Origin: Fusarium oxysporum f. sp. lycopersici 4287
Lineage: Eukaryota; Ascomycota; Sordariomycetes; Hypocreales; Nectriaceae
DNA: 64,000 bases
Assembly: GCF_000149955.1 (NCBI RefSeq)
Contig: NC_030995.1
Location: forward strand, 1,426,001 to 1,490,000
Direction of reading: 5' to 3'
Each line of letters starts with the position of its first letter. Positions within the stretch are counted from its first letter, which is position 1. This document shows, in pieces, positions 21,508 through 33,777 of the stretch. A program made the translations under genes and the position numbers. A model generated the notes under the pieces. That model worked only from the letters and a program-made list of their open reading frames with translations. It ran no database searches and was not told where the DNA came from.

Positions 21508-24500
21508 ATGCCGACCAATCTTCCCTCGAGCTTTGCCTCGGCTGCCGCTGGCCAAAACGCCAATTCCAGGGGAGGAAGAGCTGATGGAAGAGGAGCTACT
21601 TCTGGAGATTGGTTAGTACTCACCTTACTTACCACTGAACTGCTTTGTTCCCCCTGTGGTTTTTCAGCAAAGACAATGGCTTTTTCGAAATCCTCCTTTG
21701 GCCTTGAGTAGCTGGGCCTGGTATCGTGGTGGATGTTGTGCTGCATACCGTGTCCCCCAGATGCCCCGCGTGTAGCCCGTGGTTGTGGTGTGCAATACCC
21801 TGTATGCTGCACAGCGCTTGGCTTGTTTGTCGCGATGGGCGCTTGAGAATCTCGGGGCACCTTCTGCCTTGGTTTCAATAATATGGAGTGTGCCTGTCTT
21901 GGTTTTAGTGAACCGTATGCCAGTGTGAACATCTCAAAATCGCCTCTTGCAGTTGCACGACCCGCCACAACTTGTCATGCATTCTCCACAAACTACAGAT
22001 TGGTTTTCACGAACTGTCACTAATTATGTCTCAGGGCAAGGAGAGATGGCCGTTCTACCAATGGAACTCTTACCTTCCGACGATCATCTACAACTCCTTT
22101 GGGTCAGCCTTCTTCGCAGCCGCCGCCCTCGACGGATCACGCAGTTCAGCACCCCACCGCCGAAAGCCCTGTGTCTGCGTCCCCATCGACATATGAGCTG
22201 CCACCAGCGCGGTACACCAAAGAGGACCTGTTAGAGATGTACCGTCCACAAAGGTTAGCCGACGACCCAACTCGTCTATTTGCCACGGGGTGGAATCCTG
22301 GCCAAATCAATGGACATACTCCTAGAGGCTGGGGTAAAAGCAACGACAATCATATTCCACAGGAACCTGGCGCGTGCTGGGATGATTCTGGAGATTCAAC
22401 TCCAATGGGACTGCAGGATATGTCGTTGGAGGAGAAGGAGGTACGCCGGCCCCCGCACTGTCGCTGGTGTTCAAAGTTTGTGCTAACCACTAGTAGGCTT
22501 TCAATGAGATAAACTCGCCGCTTAAACCTCCGACCCAAAACAAAGACGCCCACCAAGGTGGCGCAAATGGACGTAAAGCATCCTTATCCCAGGGCACTTC
22601 CAATACTTTCGGCGTCAGTTCACCTTCGTCAGCTACACGACCCGGGACTCGACGACGTGAGACTATCGAATCCAATCCCTTTGGTGGAAGTGCTTTAGCA
22701 TCTCCCACTGCTAATCGCTTCTCTCGTGACGATCCCTCTTACTGGTTTCAGCGCAGCAAAACCGATCTCAAAGAAGCTGAAGCCGACGAGTCCGATAGTG
22801 AGGCCGTTCTCCGTGACGCTCCTGGAAAACTCCCTCCTTTTGGAAATCTGATGCGTTCCAATACGGGCGGTATTGGGGGTACCAATCCCATCTGGCCACC
22901 CTCCAACCAGACGACACCTGGTGTAGGAGCTTTTGGTAATTTTGCACTGCCGACTTCGCCCGCCGTTGGTGACAAACGTGTTGGGGGTGCTGCTAGTGGG
23001 AGCAGGTTGGCTCATCTCATTCCCAAGGACAGCTCAGATAACCTCAGTGGCAAGGCAGCTGAGGGTCAAAACCCTCTCAACCAGCAATCTTGGCGGTCTC
23101 GTCCTCGAACCGATACCGATCCATTTGGTGATGATACCCTATCAGGAAGCGCGGTTCTTGGCGGAGCTCAGGATACTGACGCTGGTGGGATGTCTCAGCA
23201 AGCAAACCGAGCAGGGACCCTAGGTACTCCAGTCAAGGGATCCGCCGGCGACTTCGGCATGGCAGGCCTGAATTTCAGATCCCATGGGGATGAAGGCCCT
23301 ATCAGCCCCTCCGAGACTAATCCCTACCGCAGTCCTCCTGCTGAGCGACAAGGCCATGATGAGAACGATGCCAATGACGACAAGACTCACGGTGCAAGCC
23401 TTCACGATGGCCCTGCGAACTTCGGCTCGATCGGTCGTGGCTTTGGTGGTTATGATGGAGGTGATCGTAGTCAGACCTCGAGCGTTGGCGCCAAGGCCTA
23501 CCCTTCTTTGAACACTTTATCAGGCTGGCCCGCTTCTGGTAATCCTGCAATTGGCACTCCGGATCGTGAGCGACCTAATCTAGGTGCTGCATTTGGTGCT
23601 TCGCTTTTTAGCCCTTTGGGTGACCTCCAGTCGCCTGGATTGTCCAACCTAAACAATGTCTTTGGACCTGCCGGCGCCGGTGGTCTTGGGACAGGAAGCA
23701 TAGGCCGCGGCAGCAAGATGGGCTCTCTTTTCCCTCCCGCAATGCAGGCACAGATGCAGAGTCATGAGCATGATAGTCTCTCCGATTCTTTGCCCGACCT
23801 ACGTCAGAGCAACCCTCTCGGCGCTATTGGCCGAACAAACTTTGGCGTACCGCTTCGCGAGGGCGACAGTCCCATGCGAGCTAATCGCGGTGTGTTTGGG
23901 GCACTTTTCCCAGGCCCTGAAACTTCCCCAGCACAAGGTATCTTTAGCACTGGGGAACCCAGTCATCCCACCACCACCGCAACTGCTCCTCAATCCCTTA
24001 CTCCCGTTGGCGGTGGTCTGCCATTTGGTGGCGGGCAAGGCGGCAATGAGCCTCCTACAACTCAGGCCCAACGCACAATGGTCATGCCTGATCGCATGAG
24101 ATGGGTATATCTTGATCCTTCTGGACATGTCCAGGGGCCCTTCACAGGACTTGAGATGAATGATTGGTACAAGGCGAACTTCTTCACCCCTGACCTCCGT
24201 GTAAAGAAAGTCGAGGATCAGGAATTTGAACCCCTAGGCCAGCTCATCCGACGTATAGGGAACTCTAGAGAGCCATTCTTGGTTCCTCAGATTGGTATTC
24301 CTCATGGTCCCCCTACCCAAGCTGGACCTTTCTCTCCCCAGGGAAACAGTGGAGTGGTCCCTCCCTTAAGTGGTGTGTTCCCTAGCTTTGGACGCACTCT
24401 TACGGCTGAAGAACAGAACAATTTGGAAAGACGTAAGCAAGAAGAGCAGTATCTCATGGTACAGCAGCGCGAGTTTGTGATGCGAGCTCAAGCTATGTCT

Positions 24501-26422
24501 AAGTTCCCTCTCCCTGGCCCAATGCTCCAGCATCACTCCAGTGCGCACAGCTTGCAGAGCCAGCCAAGCTTTGGTAGCATTTCGTCCCCAAACCCCATCG
24601 GAATGCCTCACCAGCAGCCCATCGGTGCTATGCCACCTTCCGGGGCTTTTTTTGATGGAACTGGACCAGTTGGTAGCCAAGCAGCCATGCCATCGGGTTC
24701 GGGAAACGGAGACCCCTTCAGAGATGATGACCTAAACAATCTCACAAATAACGAACGTCAGGTACTTGCTGGCCTGCAAGGCTCTGGTGCTCCACAGCCT
24801 ATTGGCGCCCCTGCCACTGATGCGGCACGCGCTGGTCTTCCGGACACCGATAACCTGGAGCAAGATCCCGAGGGGTTCAAGGAGCGCCTTCAAGAGTTCG
24901 AGGCCTACCGAGCGCAGTTCGAAGCTGAAAAGTCGGCCAAGGATATCGAGGGCAACGGTGGGGAACCAATTGAGGAGCCCTCCCCTGCCTCTGAGGTAGC
25001 CATTGAAGAAACCCAACGGCCCATAGAGGCCCCGGCTCTAACTGGTAAGGCTGCTCGAGCTGCCAAGAAGAAGGCAGCTGAGGATGCCTTGTCTCTGACT
25101 CAACAGGTCCAGAAGACTCAGGCTGCTGCTGCTGCCGCCGCCGCTCAGCCAGTAGAGCCCGATATGCCCATGCCTTTCCCTCCCCCTGCGTCCACTGGCA
25201 CTCCACTTCCCGCTCCGACAGCTCAGCGTGCTCGTTCAAACCTACCTGAGCAGTATAACCGTTCTCAGACCGGAACTCCTGACAGCGTATCAATCAATGC
25301 TCAGCCACCACCCCTGGCTCCTTGGGCCAAAGACCACGGCGCTGAAGGACACAAGGGGCCCAGTCTGAAGGAGATTCAGGAAGCTGAGGCACGAAAGGCT
25401 GCAAAGGCTGAGGAGGCTGCTGCTGCCCAGCGGAAGGTTATTCTTGAGCAAGAGGCTGCGGCGCTCAGAGAGAAAACTGCTGCCGTTGCCAATGCCGGCC
25501 TGCCTGCTACTAGCACTTGGGGTCATGGCTCGCCTGCTCCTTCTGCCAGCCCTTGGTCCAAGCCCGGACCTTCCAAAACCACATCTACTTCTACCCCCTC
25601 AGCTTCAGCCTCCAGCAAGAAGACCCTCGCTGAGATCCAACGTGAGGAGGAGCTTCGAAAGCAGAAGGCAAGCCAGCAGGTGAGCTCACAAGCCGGAACG
25701 CCGACCAGCGTATCAAAGAGTTATGCCAACCTCGCTGGAAAACCTGGCCAGTCTACACTCACTAATGCTGCATCTGCGGCGGCTGCGGTGGCCACGCCAC
25801 CCCCTGGAAGTGGCTGGGCAACCGTTGGTGCTGGTGGCAAGATCAAGGCACCCGTTGGCCCCTCGTCTCAAGGTCGATCTGTCAGTGGAACAACTATCAA
25901 GCCTATGACCTCTCCTGTGAGGTCTGTTTCTAAGCCAGCTGCACCAACTAACGGCAAGGCTGAGGGCGGCAACACTGCTATGGAGGAGTTCAACAAGTGG
26001 GTGAACCGGGAGCTCTCCCGGGGCATCACTGGTGCTATTGATAGTAAGTCCCTTTGACAAGTACAGAATGATTATTATTTGACTTGAACTAACCAAATCC
26101 TCTAGTTCCTACCTTTCAAGCTGCCCTCGATGTTTTGCCCCTCGACACTGGTTTGATTGCTGATGCTGTTTACTCCAACTCGACCACCATGGACGGCCGT
26201 CATTTTGCCGAAGAGTTTGTTCGCCGCAAGAAGCTCGCTGAGCGTGGAGTAGTCGAAAAGCAGCCCGACAACAAGGGAGGAAATGGGGGCGGTTGGAGCG
26301 AAGTTGCCAAGAAGGGAAGCTCCAGCAGTGCTGCTGCAGTCGCTACTAGTCCTCGCGATGATGCCAGCATGCAGGCCGCGGGATTCAAGGTCGTGCCAGG
26401 CCGAAAGAAGGGCAAGAAATAG
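21508..26422 (+). CDS. GYF-domain protein (SMY2/SYH1-like)
   Basis: This is an adaptor that binds proline-rich PPG-phi ligands. SMY2 relatives act in mRNA repression and in COPII/ER contacts. Exons 21508-21611, 22035-22440, 22497-26043 and 26106-26422 give 1457 residues; the introns are 423, 56 and 62 nt, and the phases agree throughout. The GYF domain (about residues 700-765) reads RWVYLDPSGHVQGPFTGLEM then NDWYKANFFTPDLRVKKVED and ends near EPFLVPQ. It keeps the WxYxDxxGxxQGPF core and the W of the second helix. The N-terminal half is disordered and rich in Gly, Ser and Pro. A charged coiled coil (EEQNNLERRKQEEQYLMVQQ) follows the domain, then Ala/Glu/Lys-rich helices. The end carries the conserved NKWVNRELSRGITGAIDIPT segment. 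The long first intron is unusual for this window. Confidence in the joins is high because each restores a family-like sequence. Confidence 0.9.
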
Positions 26423-26946
26423 ACGACAGAATCTTTGTGTTCTGAATCTTGTCAACTGAAGATGGCGATACTTTCCCTGGTTGAATTAGGCTGTTCTGTC
26501 TGGTATCTAGATAGAATATTCTACAAGCCAGGCCAAGACGTACCGCGGAACTTTGAGTTTGAAGGGCACGAGATAATGTATGACGGAAAAGAAAGAAGAA
26601 AAACTGTTCATGACATGGATGCTGGAGCTGGGCTGGAGAAATATCTTGTTTAAGTTGTTCGACTTTCATTCGACTACAAGTTATTGATTAGTGTGTAGGA
26701 GATTAGCTCAAGCCTCATGAAGCGTTGTTGATGATCCCAAACCTCCCATACCTGTCACCTTGTGAAGCTTTCCAGTAATTGCGAGTCTTTCGCTGTGTTC
26801 AATTAACAATTCGCCCGGGAAAACCAGAATCAAGGGACCAGTTCGAAGCCATTTCATTCCCAGCCTTTTCTATAATTCATTTTACTCTTTTCTATCATGA
26901 TCGACATTTGACCTAGCTAGGTCTTTTTCGTACCCAAATTCTATCT
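26423..26946. other. Convergent 3' intergenic region
   Basis: About 520 bp lie between the stops of the GYF gene (+) and the TPR gene (-). Short frames only; 3' UTR-like. Confidence 0.55.
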
Positions 26947-29900
26947 TCAGGAGGAGATTCTTAGTCCTTCCATCAGAGTCTCAAGGGTTTTCCAACCCTC
27001 GCTTCCCTCCCATCTCTCCTTTCCTCGGCCCATTACACTCCTTACAGCGCTTCTTGCCTTGCCCTTCCATTTACTGCCGATGGACTCAACTGAAGGACCC
27101 CAGTTTTCAAACACAGACACCAGCTCGTCAGTTCTCTGCACAACTATAGTCCATGCACCCTCATCAACAGTCCAGTCTCGCGCCTCGTCGGCTGTCGTGG
27201 CTGCTGCTCCAGGCAGAAGACCACTGCCAGAGGATCCTACAGCTGCACGCCAAGCTCGCTCTGCTGCATCAATAGCGCCTGCGTAGTCCCTTTTCCAAGC
27301 GCGCAGGCGTGAGACCAGGGTCCAGAGTTCAGAGCGCTGTGTGATGAGGGGGACGACTTCCTCTTCAAAGAGTCGCATCACCAATCGTTCTGGTGTGCCA
27401 CGGGGAGGCTCATAGACACCTGAATCTGAAGGCTTTTCCACAGAGAGCACGGCGTCCTGAAGCAACGCCCCGAGAACATCCGCATCGAGAGCGTCTTCTG
27501 ACTTGCGGATTTGGATAATGTGCTTCAGAGCGAGGATCATGTCGGGAATAGCAGGTGGCTGGACACGCGAAGCCAGTGTGAGTACGTTATCCCAGATTCG
27601 CCAGTTATCGTGGGCGATGGAAGCACCTCTCTTGTAGGCCGCCAGGGACTGGGCCAGAAGAGTAGCTGGGTCACGATCTGAAGGCTTAGACGCAGCGGTG
27701 AGAGCAACATCGTCCTCTTCGTCCTCTGCAGAGACAGGCACAGGGGCTTCTGATACGAGAGCAAGGTTGTTCTTGGCCTCAGCAACAACCTCACAGTAAA
27801 GACTCCAGAGAGCACTTCCCAAGTTACTCCAGGTTCGGGCATCTTCACCTCCAGCTGTGTCGCTTGCAGATCCAATAGAACGATTGAATGCCTCAGCGGC
27901 GTCGCTGAACTGCGCAAGTCGCAAGCTGATATCTCCAAGACGACTCCACATCTCGGGACTCAAACGGTTGACAGCTGTCGCCTTCCTGTAGGCCTCACGG
28001 GCCTTCTCCCATTCCTTGTTCTGCAGGTAGTACTCTCCGAGCGACTTTTGAGCTCTGGCATATCGGTGCTTGGAGATTTTCCACGCACGCTCATAATAGG
28101 ACGGTTCGTTTTCAATGTCACCTAGGATACAGAAGAGTCGGGGAGCGTTGGGTGGAGGAGGATCGCGCTCAGGGCCAGAGAAATCTGCGGCCTTGAGAAG
28201 TGTGACATCCTCACCTATATCCTCATCATCAGGGTCTAAAGGTGATGCTTTGTCACCAGTGCGGTGGAACAGCCTCCAGCGAAGAATTCCCTTGGCCTTC
28301 GCCTCACCACCACTGCCACGACCATCTTCATCCTCTGACGCAGCGGCGCTGGCAAGGCAGAGTGCAACTTCAGCCCACAATCGGAGGCGCTTGAAAATTT
28401 CGAGAGCAGAAGCTAAAGAGCCAATACCGGCCCAGGCGTAGGCCAATTCAGACTCTAGATGCCATCGTGGAGGTGAGCAGATAGCGTGAATGTACTCAAG
28501 ACGTACATGAGCTGGTGCAGACTCAGAGGCCTTAGGCGCAGGCAGGAAAGATGTTGGCTTGGGCTGAACAGGCGCAGAAACTTCGTCAGGGCTAGTGATT
28601 TGGATAGCTGGAGCGTCTGTCTCCGAGTTTTGCTCCTTTGCCTCGGCTTTTTGTTGGGCTTCCGCTGTGGTATCAGTGAGTACTTGGTCTGCCACAGCCT
28701 GAAGCTGAAGAACACCTCGCTCAACCGTTCGGCTGCGGTGGACCTCGATTCTGGATCGGACCAGCAATGCCTGAGTGTATATTTGCCAGTTCGTAGACTT
28801 GTCTCCGATGACTCTCACTGCGTAGGGAAGCACCTCTGCCGAAGTTAGGGTATCAATGGGTGAGAAAGCATCCTTCAACGTAGCCTCAGTGAGGAGAATG
28901 ATCTGGTCGAGAGGCGAGAGTTGAGGCTGGTCGTCAGGTGAGAGATCAGCCAGGGCAGCGGGAAGGGAGGCCTTCTTATCGTTTCCGTTCGTTTCTCTGG
29001 TAAACTGAATTTCCTCGTGTAGAGTGTCATCATTAAGCTGAAGAGCATCCGGCTTGGCCTCCTCTTCAGCATCGTCCACTCGCTGCTCAGAACCGCTCTT
29101 GGCCAAAACGACAAGCTGGCTGATGCTGTTCTCTTGGAACTTGGTTCTTTTTCCAAGGGCACCTGAGAGTGCATACTCTAGGCCGCTTGTTTGTGAGGCC
29201 TCCTTGATAGCTTCCTTGGCCTTGTCGTCGCGACCGAGTAGAATGTAGTTGTTGGCCGCTTCGACGAGGAACTGCACTTTATCATCGCGACTCCAGCCAT
29301 CATCACCTGATGCCCAGACCTCCTCTCCGAGGATCTTGGACCTCACATTGTCGATTCCGTCCAGAATCTGGGAAGCCAACGTTGGCACGTCGCTCCACTG
29401 GGAGCTTCGAGCAAAGTTGGATCCATGTCCAAGAGTGGGCTGGGTCAGGAGCTTGTAGTGCCAGATGTTAACTCGAAGCTGTGTCCAAGCAACACTGCTC
29501 TTGGTTGGCTTTTCCTCAGAATGTATTTCCACTACGTCATTGGCGACTTGACATAGCTCCTGCGTGATGATGTATTTTGCTAGGGCGAAGAGTTCCAGGT
29601 GAGGGATGTAGGCATATGGTGAGACGCCGTCAACCTCAAGATAGCTGAGGCAAGCCTTGTGGAGATGAGCGTGGCTTTTTTTTGCATCATCCGACTGCTG
29701 GCTAGCCCATACCTTGGTAAAAAGAGTGCTTAGAGCCGCTGACTCCGGAAGAACAGGACCAGTGACGTTGACTTGAAGGAAGGCGTTCAAGGCAGCAAGA
29801 CCAACGGCCAGAGCTTGGGGAATATCTGTGTCTGTAGCAGGTTGAATCTTAGCATCAGGTCCGGATGTCAACCGAGTAATGAGAGCTTGTATCAGAGCCC

Positions 29901-30042
29901 CGGCCACCGGAGCTGGGTCCGATACGGAGCCGGAGGTAGAGTTCGGGGCGGGTTGTGACTCGGCACCGGGGCCCTTCGAGAGAATGATAGAGGCATAACG
30001 CCCATTACGCAAAGCGCTACCGCATTCGCCCAAACTGCCCAT
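26947..30042 (-). CDS. EMW1: TTC27/EMW1-like tetratricopeptide protein
   Basis: Yeast Emw1 is essential and linked to cell-wall integrity; human TTC27 is its counterpart, and the biochemical role is poorly known. One exon of 1031 residues from ATG 30042. The conserved middle begins PPRWHLESELAYAWAGIGSL and ALEIFKRLRLWAEVALCLAS, the typical TTC27 block. It is followed by KAKGILRWRLFHRTGD and then a run of TPR helices (YYERAWKISKHRYARAQKSL, then LGEYYLQNKEWEKAREAYRK, then MWSRLGDISLRLAQFSDAAE). The N-terminal half is helical and less conserved, with an acidic, Gln/Glu-rich linker around residues 455-500. The C-terminus has a Gly/Ala loop and a final helical segment. It is likely cytosolic: no signal or membrane segment. 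The gene symbol is by family likeness. Confidence 0.88.
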   Translation of the reverse strand: MGSLGECGSALRNGRYASIILSKGPGAESQPAPNSTSGSVSDPAPVAGALIQALITRLTSGPDAKIQPATDTDIPQALAVGLAALNAFLQVNVTGPVLPESAALSTLFTKVWASQQSDDAKKSHAHLHKACLSYLEVDGVSPYAYIPHLELFALAKYIITQELCQVANDVVEIHSEEKPTKSSVAWTQLRVNIWHYKLLTQPTLGHGSNFARSSQWSDVPTLASQILDGIDNVRSKILGEEVWASGDDGWSRDDKVQFLVEAANNYILLGRDDKAKEAIKEASQTSGLEYALSGALGKRTKFQENSISQLVVLAKSGSEQRVDDAEEEAKPDALQLNDDTLHEEIQFTRETNGNDKKASLPAALADLSPDDQPQLSPLDQIILLTEATLKDAFSPIDTLTSAEVLPYAVRVIGDKSTNWQIYTQALLVRSRIEVHRSRTVERGVLQLQAVADQVLTDTTAEAQQKAEAKEQNSETDAPAIQITSPDEVSAPVQPKPTSFLPAPKASESAPAHVRLEYIHAICSPPRWHLESELAYAWAGIGSLASALEIFKRLRLWAEVALCLASAAASEDEDGRGSGGEAKAKGILRWRLFHRTGDKASPLDPDDEDIGEDVTLLKAADFSGPERDPPPPNAPRLFCILGDIENEPSYYERAWKISKHRYARAQKSLGEYYLQNKEWEKAREAYRKATAVNRLSPEMWSRLGDISLRLAQFSDAAEAFNRSIGSASDTAGGEDARTWSNLGSALWSLYCEVVAEAKNNLALVSEAPVPVSAEDEEDDVALTAASKPSDRDPATLLAQSLAAYKRGASIAHDNWRIWDNVLTLASRVQPPAIPDMILALKHIIQIRKSEDALDADVLGALLQDAVLSVEKPSDSGVYEPPRGTPERLVMRLFEEEVVPLITQRSELWTLVSRLRAWKRDYAGAIDAAERAWRAAVGSSGSGLLPGAAATTADEARDWTVDEGAWTIVVQRTDELVSVFENWGPSVESIGSKWKGKARSAVRSVMGRGKERWEGSEGWKTLETLMEGLRISS

Positions 30043-30170
30043 GGCTATATGTGTAGGTAGTTATTCTCAAGACAATATTTTATTTTGCCTTAGTTGACCA
30101 AAAACCGACGCCAGTTGGGCGTCAACGTTATGGCGTTGAAAAGGCAGGGTTAGGTCTTGGCCCCGGCCTC

Positions 30171-30195
30171 GCACTGCACTGCACTGCACTGCACT
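30171..30195. repeat. (GCACT)5 tandem repeat
   Basis: Five perfect GCACT units lie about 130 bp upstream of the TPR gene start, in its promoter or leader. Pentamer arrays like this are often length-polymorphic. Confidence 0.9.
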
Positions 30196-30391
30196 GAAGA
30201 TCTCTCTGCTCCTCTGATATATGAAATAGGCGAGAATAAAAGTGCAGCAACTCTGAGAGTATACATAGACCGTAGGAGATGTTCTGGACTTATTCCTCTG
30301 TTGGTATAATTTTTGGTGAATGGTGATAGAGTTGTGCCTGGTGTTTACTAATACAGCCAGTCGTGGGCTTCTATTGACTTCGCCGTTTAGA

Positions 30392-30408
30392 TTTTTTTTT
30401 TTTTTTTT
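30392..30408 (+). repeat. Poly-T tract (17 nt)
   Basis: A 17-nt T run, which is a poly-A run on the strand of the TPR gene whose start is 350 bp away. It may act as a nucleosome-excluding promoter element. Confidence 0.6.
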
Positions 30409-33400
30409 CTCACTTCTCCGCACCGCTCGCTGCCCCTCATCGGCCGGCCACCGAGAACGACGGAGTTTCCCCCCACCAGAGTCTCCGTCCCGGCCGAACT
30501 GTCAACGGCCCCTAATCGAAATGATCCTCTATGGCTGCATCTTTGACAGGTATATACATAGTAGTATGGGCCTGATTGACAGTATGCTATATTTAATAGC
30601 AGTTCTATATTTTGTAGTGATCGACGTGTAGCTTTTTTATATTATGTCAAAAACAAGCATAGATATATAGATATATCGATTTGCTCCCAAGACTGAACTG
30701 AGCCTTGGAGAAACTCAGGCCAAGAAGGCTCGTCTGTCTTGGGATTTCAAGAATTTGGAGAACAACGCTTCTCTTCGCCTAAGCTAAGTCTCTTCGTAAA
30801 AAGCTTACGTATCGTGTGGTGGTGGCACATATAGCCTTGGTCTTTAAGGATGGATGGCACGGCTATCGAAAGATTGGCAGCTTGGCTCAAACATGCCATG
30901 ACCTCCGAGTTCTAGAAATGACTTCTTTCCTTGGCCTGTCTCATCTGGCATCATCTTGTTCAACAAATGAAGAAATTTCACTCAACGGCTCAATCGAACC
31001 GATGGAGAGCGTCAAGAACCGATACGATGTTTTCTGATCTTGTGGATACCCTCATCAACCGTCGTCAGACATGCTCAGTAGCTTCAACTGGCTTACCAGG
31101 TTTACGGTCGAATCACGTCTTATACAGCCAAGCGTCTTCTCGTTTTGCTACCTACGTTTAATAAGGAACGTCAGGGTCCGTTGCAGCCGACAGGGCTCCT
31201 TGTCCGTTTTCATCAGCCATTCCCACTTTTCAGTCCCTGATCTAGACCCTATCAATGCACTTAGACCGCAACTAGACAGAGTTGGGGAAAGCCATGCGCC
31301 TCCCTCCAAGACGTTTAGAACGGGGGTCTGTTAGTAAAAAACCGTACCAATCGAAACTAAAGAACGCAACTGTGTACGGAAAACGTCCAGCGTCAAACAA
31401 TATGCATCAGTCTCCACTACCAGTACGGTCAAAGTGGGTGCAGACTTGTCTCTGCGTCGCATAGCGCGAGGTTCGGCGTAATACCGAAGCCTATGAGAGG
31501 CCTTTTGTTTTGTCTTGCGCCTCTCAAGATTTGGAGAAAAAGCTTATTGCTTCCTCAAACTGGAGAGATTTGCGTTTCTATCACCGCCACTGTGGTTAGG
31601 CGCCTGACGTACAACGGTTCAGCCATGATTGAAGAAGCCGCAAATGCATCAGCAACTCGTGATTGGTGTTCAAGCGTGAGTCTGACTGTGGCATTCTGTC
31701 AAGGCATCCAAACAACGCACTTTGTACGGCGGGCAACAAGCGGCCAAGTCCGTGTATGCCAAGGCAGCCAAAAACCACCGCCAGTCGTAATTCGATGCCA
31801 AGAATTAACAGACATAGCCTTCCACCAACTCTGAGATGCAGCCAGGCGATGGAATCAAGCAGTGGAGACTGGCGTAAATCCTAGCCGGTACATTGAGCTA
31901 TTGGACGTTTGAGACGGTTCATTGGACGCTTGTAAGACAAACGCACTGGACTTATTCCGTAAACGATGGCAACGATCGTGATGGACCTAGTCAACGTAAA
32001 CCGGGCGCACGTACTGCGCTGCAGGGCGAGAGCTGTGCGACCAACTTCATAGTATAGTCTCAGTGAGTGAGAAATTGGCGCCAGGCGCGCCAGACGCAGT
32101 TCACGGAAATGCATATGTTGCATGTCTCGGCCCGTAAAACCAGTCTATACTGTCAGGCCCGAGTCGTGAAGAACAAGGGTCCAGCCCGGTGCAAGGGTTC
32201 TGAAGAAATCGCCCATCTCACCTTCAGCTCGGCTGAGGGTACAGAACACCCAGGACAATACTACGTTCTTCAACTGCACTATGACCTCTTCCCCGCGCGG
32301 CAGGGGCGACGTTGGGTTCAGCATGCTGCAGGTTCTATCATCATAATGTTTCAGCGCAGCTATACGTGTTTCCCCTTGTCCCGAAGGAGATTTGGGGATA
32401 CCTAGATTCTAGTACACGGTCTGACGGTAAAAGCATGAAAGAATTGGCTGGGCTCAAAACCAGACTGGGCATGATATTCGGTGGAGCATAGCCAAGTGCG
32501 CTCCCGTCCAGACAAGCTTTCTCTGTTTTTTAAGTCGATGTGTATCCTCGAGTATTGCTTGTCAAAGACTCATGCAGCTGGGCTATTTGCCTCGACAACA
32601 AAGAAAGTTAGCTACATGGAAGGTAGTGAGACAACTCCTTTGAGTTACCTGGGGTTACATCTCAATGTCCAGGCGCTCTTGGCTGCGTCGCTCATTCCGC
32701 TCCTCAACGCAGGTTTAATGATCGACACGTGACCGGTGAACCTCTCTCAAGTATCCGATATCAACATGAGACACCCAACGTTGACGTGTTTAACGTGTGC
32801 TACAGCCGCCAAGTTTGTGGCGTTGGGGTCAAGCTGATGGTGGGAAAGAGAGTTGGTGTGAGAGCGGCGAAATGAGACGTCGTTGAAAGTAAGTTTTTAT
32901 GTAATGATCACCCGGGACTCCAGTTTCTTCAAGACCATCGTAACTACGGCCGTAATGAAGGGACGAAGTGAAGTGTCAGAAAGAATTGCCGTGTTTGAGG
33001 GCCATGAGGGGATGCTAAAACCCCAGATTCCACGCAACTGGGACTCGTTTTAGGGTAGTTTGCTGATCTCGGATGCACGAGCGACTCCATCGTTGATCTG
33101 GGGTCCAATATGTGTTGATGCCCTCTTCTGTCGATCAAATTCTGTGTCTGAAAGATTGATGACATGAGGAAAGCAAAGCGAGCCCGGTACTGAGTGCCGA
33201 CTAGCCTGTCTGGCTGTTCTGCCTGTAAGTTACAGTGGTGACCTTCAACCGCTGGACTCTACCTAGGTACCTCACCTTACCTATAGCGAAGTCTGTGAAG
33301 TAAGGTGTGGAGGACTCGCTAGCAATGGCTGTGGCCCAATTCGGCAGGTGTAATCGACCTTCATTCTGCCTGGCCATGATGACGTCAGAGACTGCTACGG

Positions 33401-33706
33401 ACATTATTCCCTGCTTGAAGTAGCACGTGAGCAAGACCACAGTCCCTTCAACAACAAGAATTATCACAAAATCATATCAGGGCTTGCGGATTTATGCAAG
33501 ACAATCATATCTGAACTCTCCCGAAACTCTACATGTCCCTTTCGGTCCGTGTTGCGAGAAAATTGCGCAGTTGTTGACTTGGCTACCAATTTCCATGCAT
33601 CAATATGTCTCTGCTCGGTCTGGTTGGCCATGAACTAACGGGGAGCTTATCTTTAGAGGAGACTTTATAGGGCACTGGCCACTGTAAGATAGCTCCATCC
33701 ATCCGC

Positions 33707-33777
33707 TTCAGTGGAGGTCACCCACTGAGGCGAGTTGTTGGAGAAGCTCCACACTGCTTTTTCAGTGGAGGCTACCC
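33707..33777 (+). repeat. Direct repeat TTCAGTGGAGGYYACCC, two copies
   Basis: Copies at 33707-33723 and 33761-33777 differ only at the two-base YY step. A further GTGGAG lies near 33826 and the complementary CTCCAC near 33747, so the block can also fold. It could be an operator-like cluster or a decayed insertion; nothing identifies it. Confidence 0.5.

Noticed and set aside
30678..30788. Short coherent peptide-like stretch without an ATG
   Set aside because: Only about 36 codons, ends in a stop, and the downstream sequence does not continue it. Possible gene remnant but unsupported.
33707..33777. mimp-type terminal repeats (CAGTGG...)
   Set aside because: The matches stop after CAGTGG and are followed by AGG, not the mimp consensus, and the copies are direct and not inverted.
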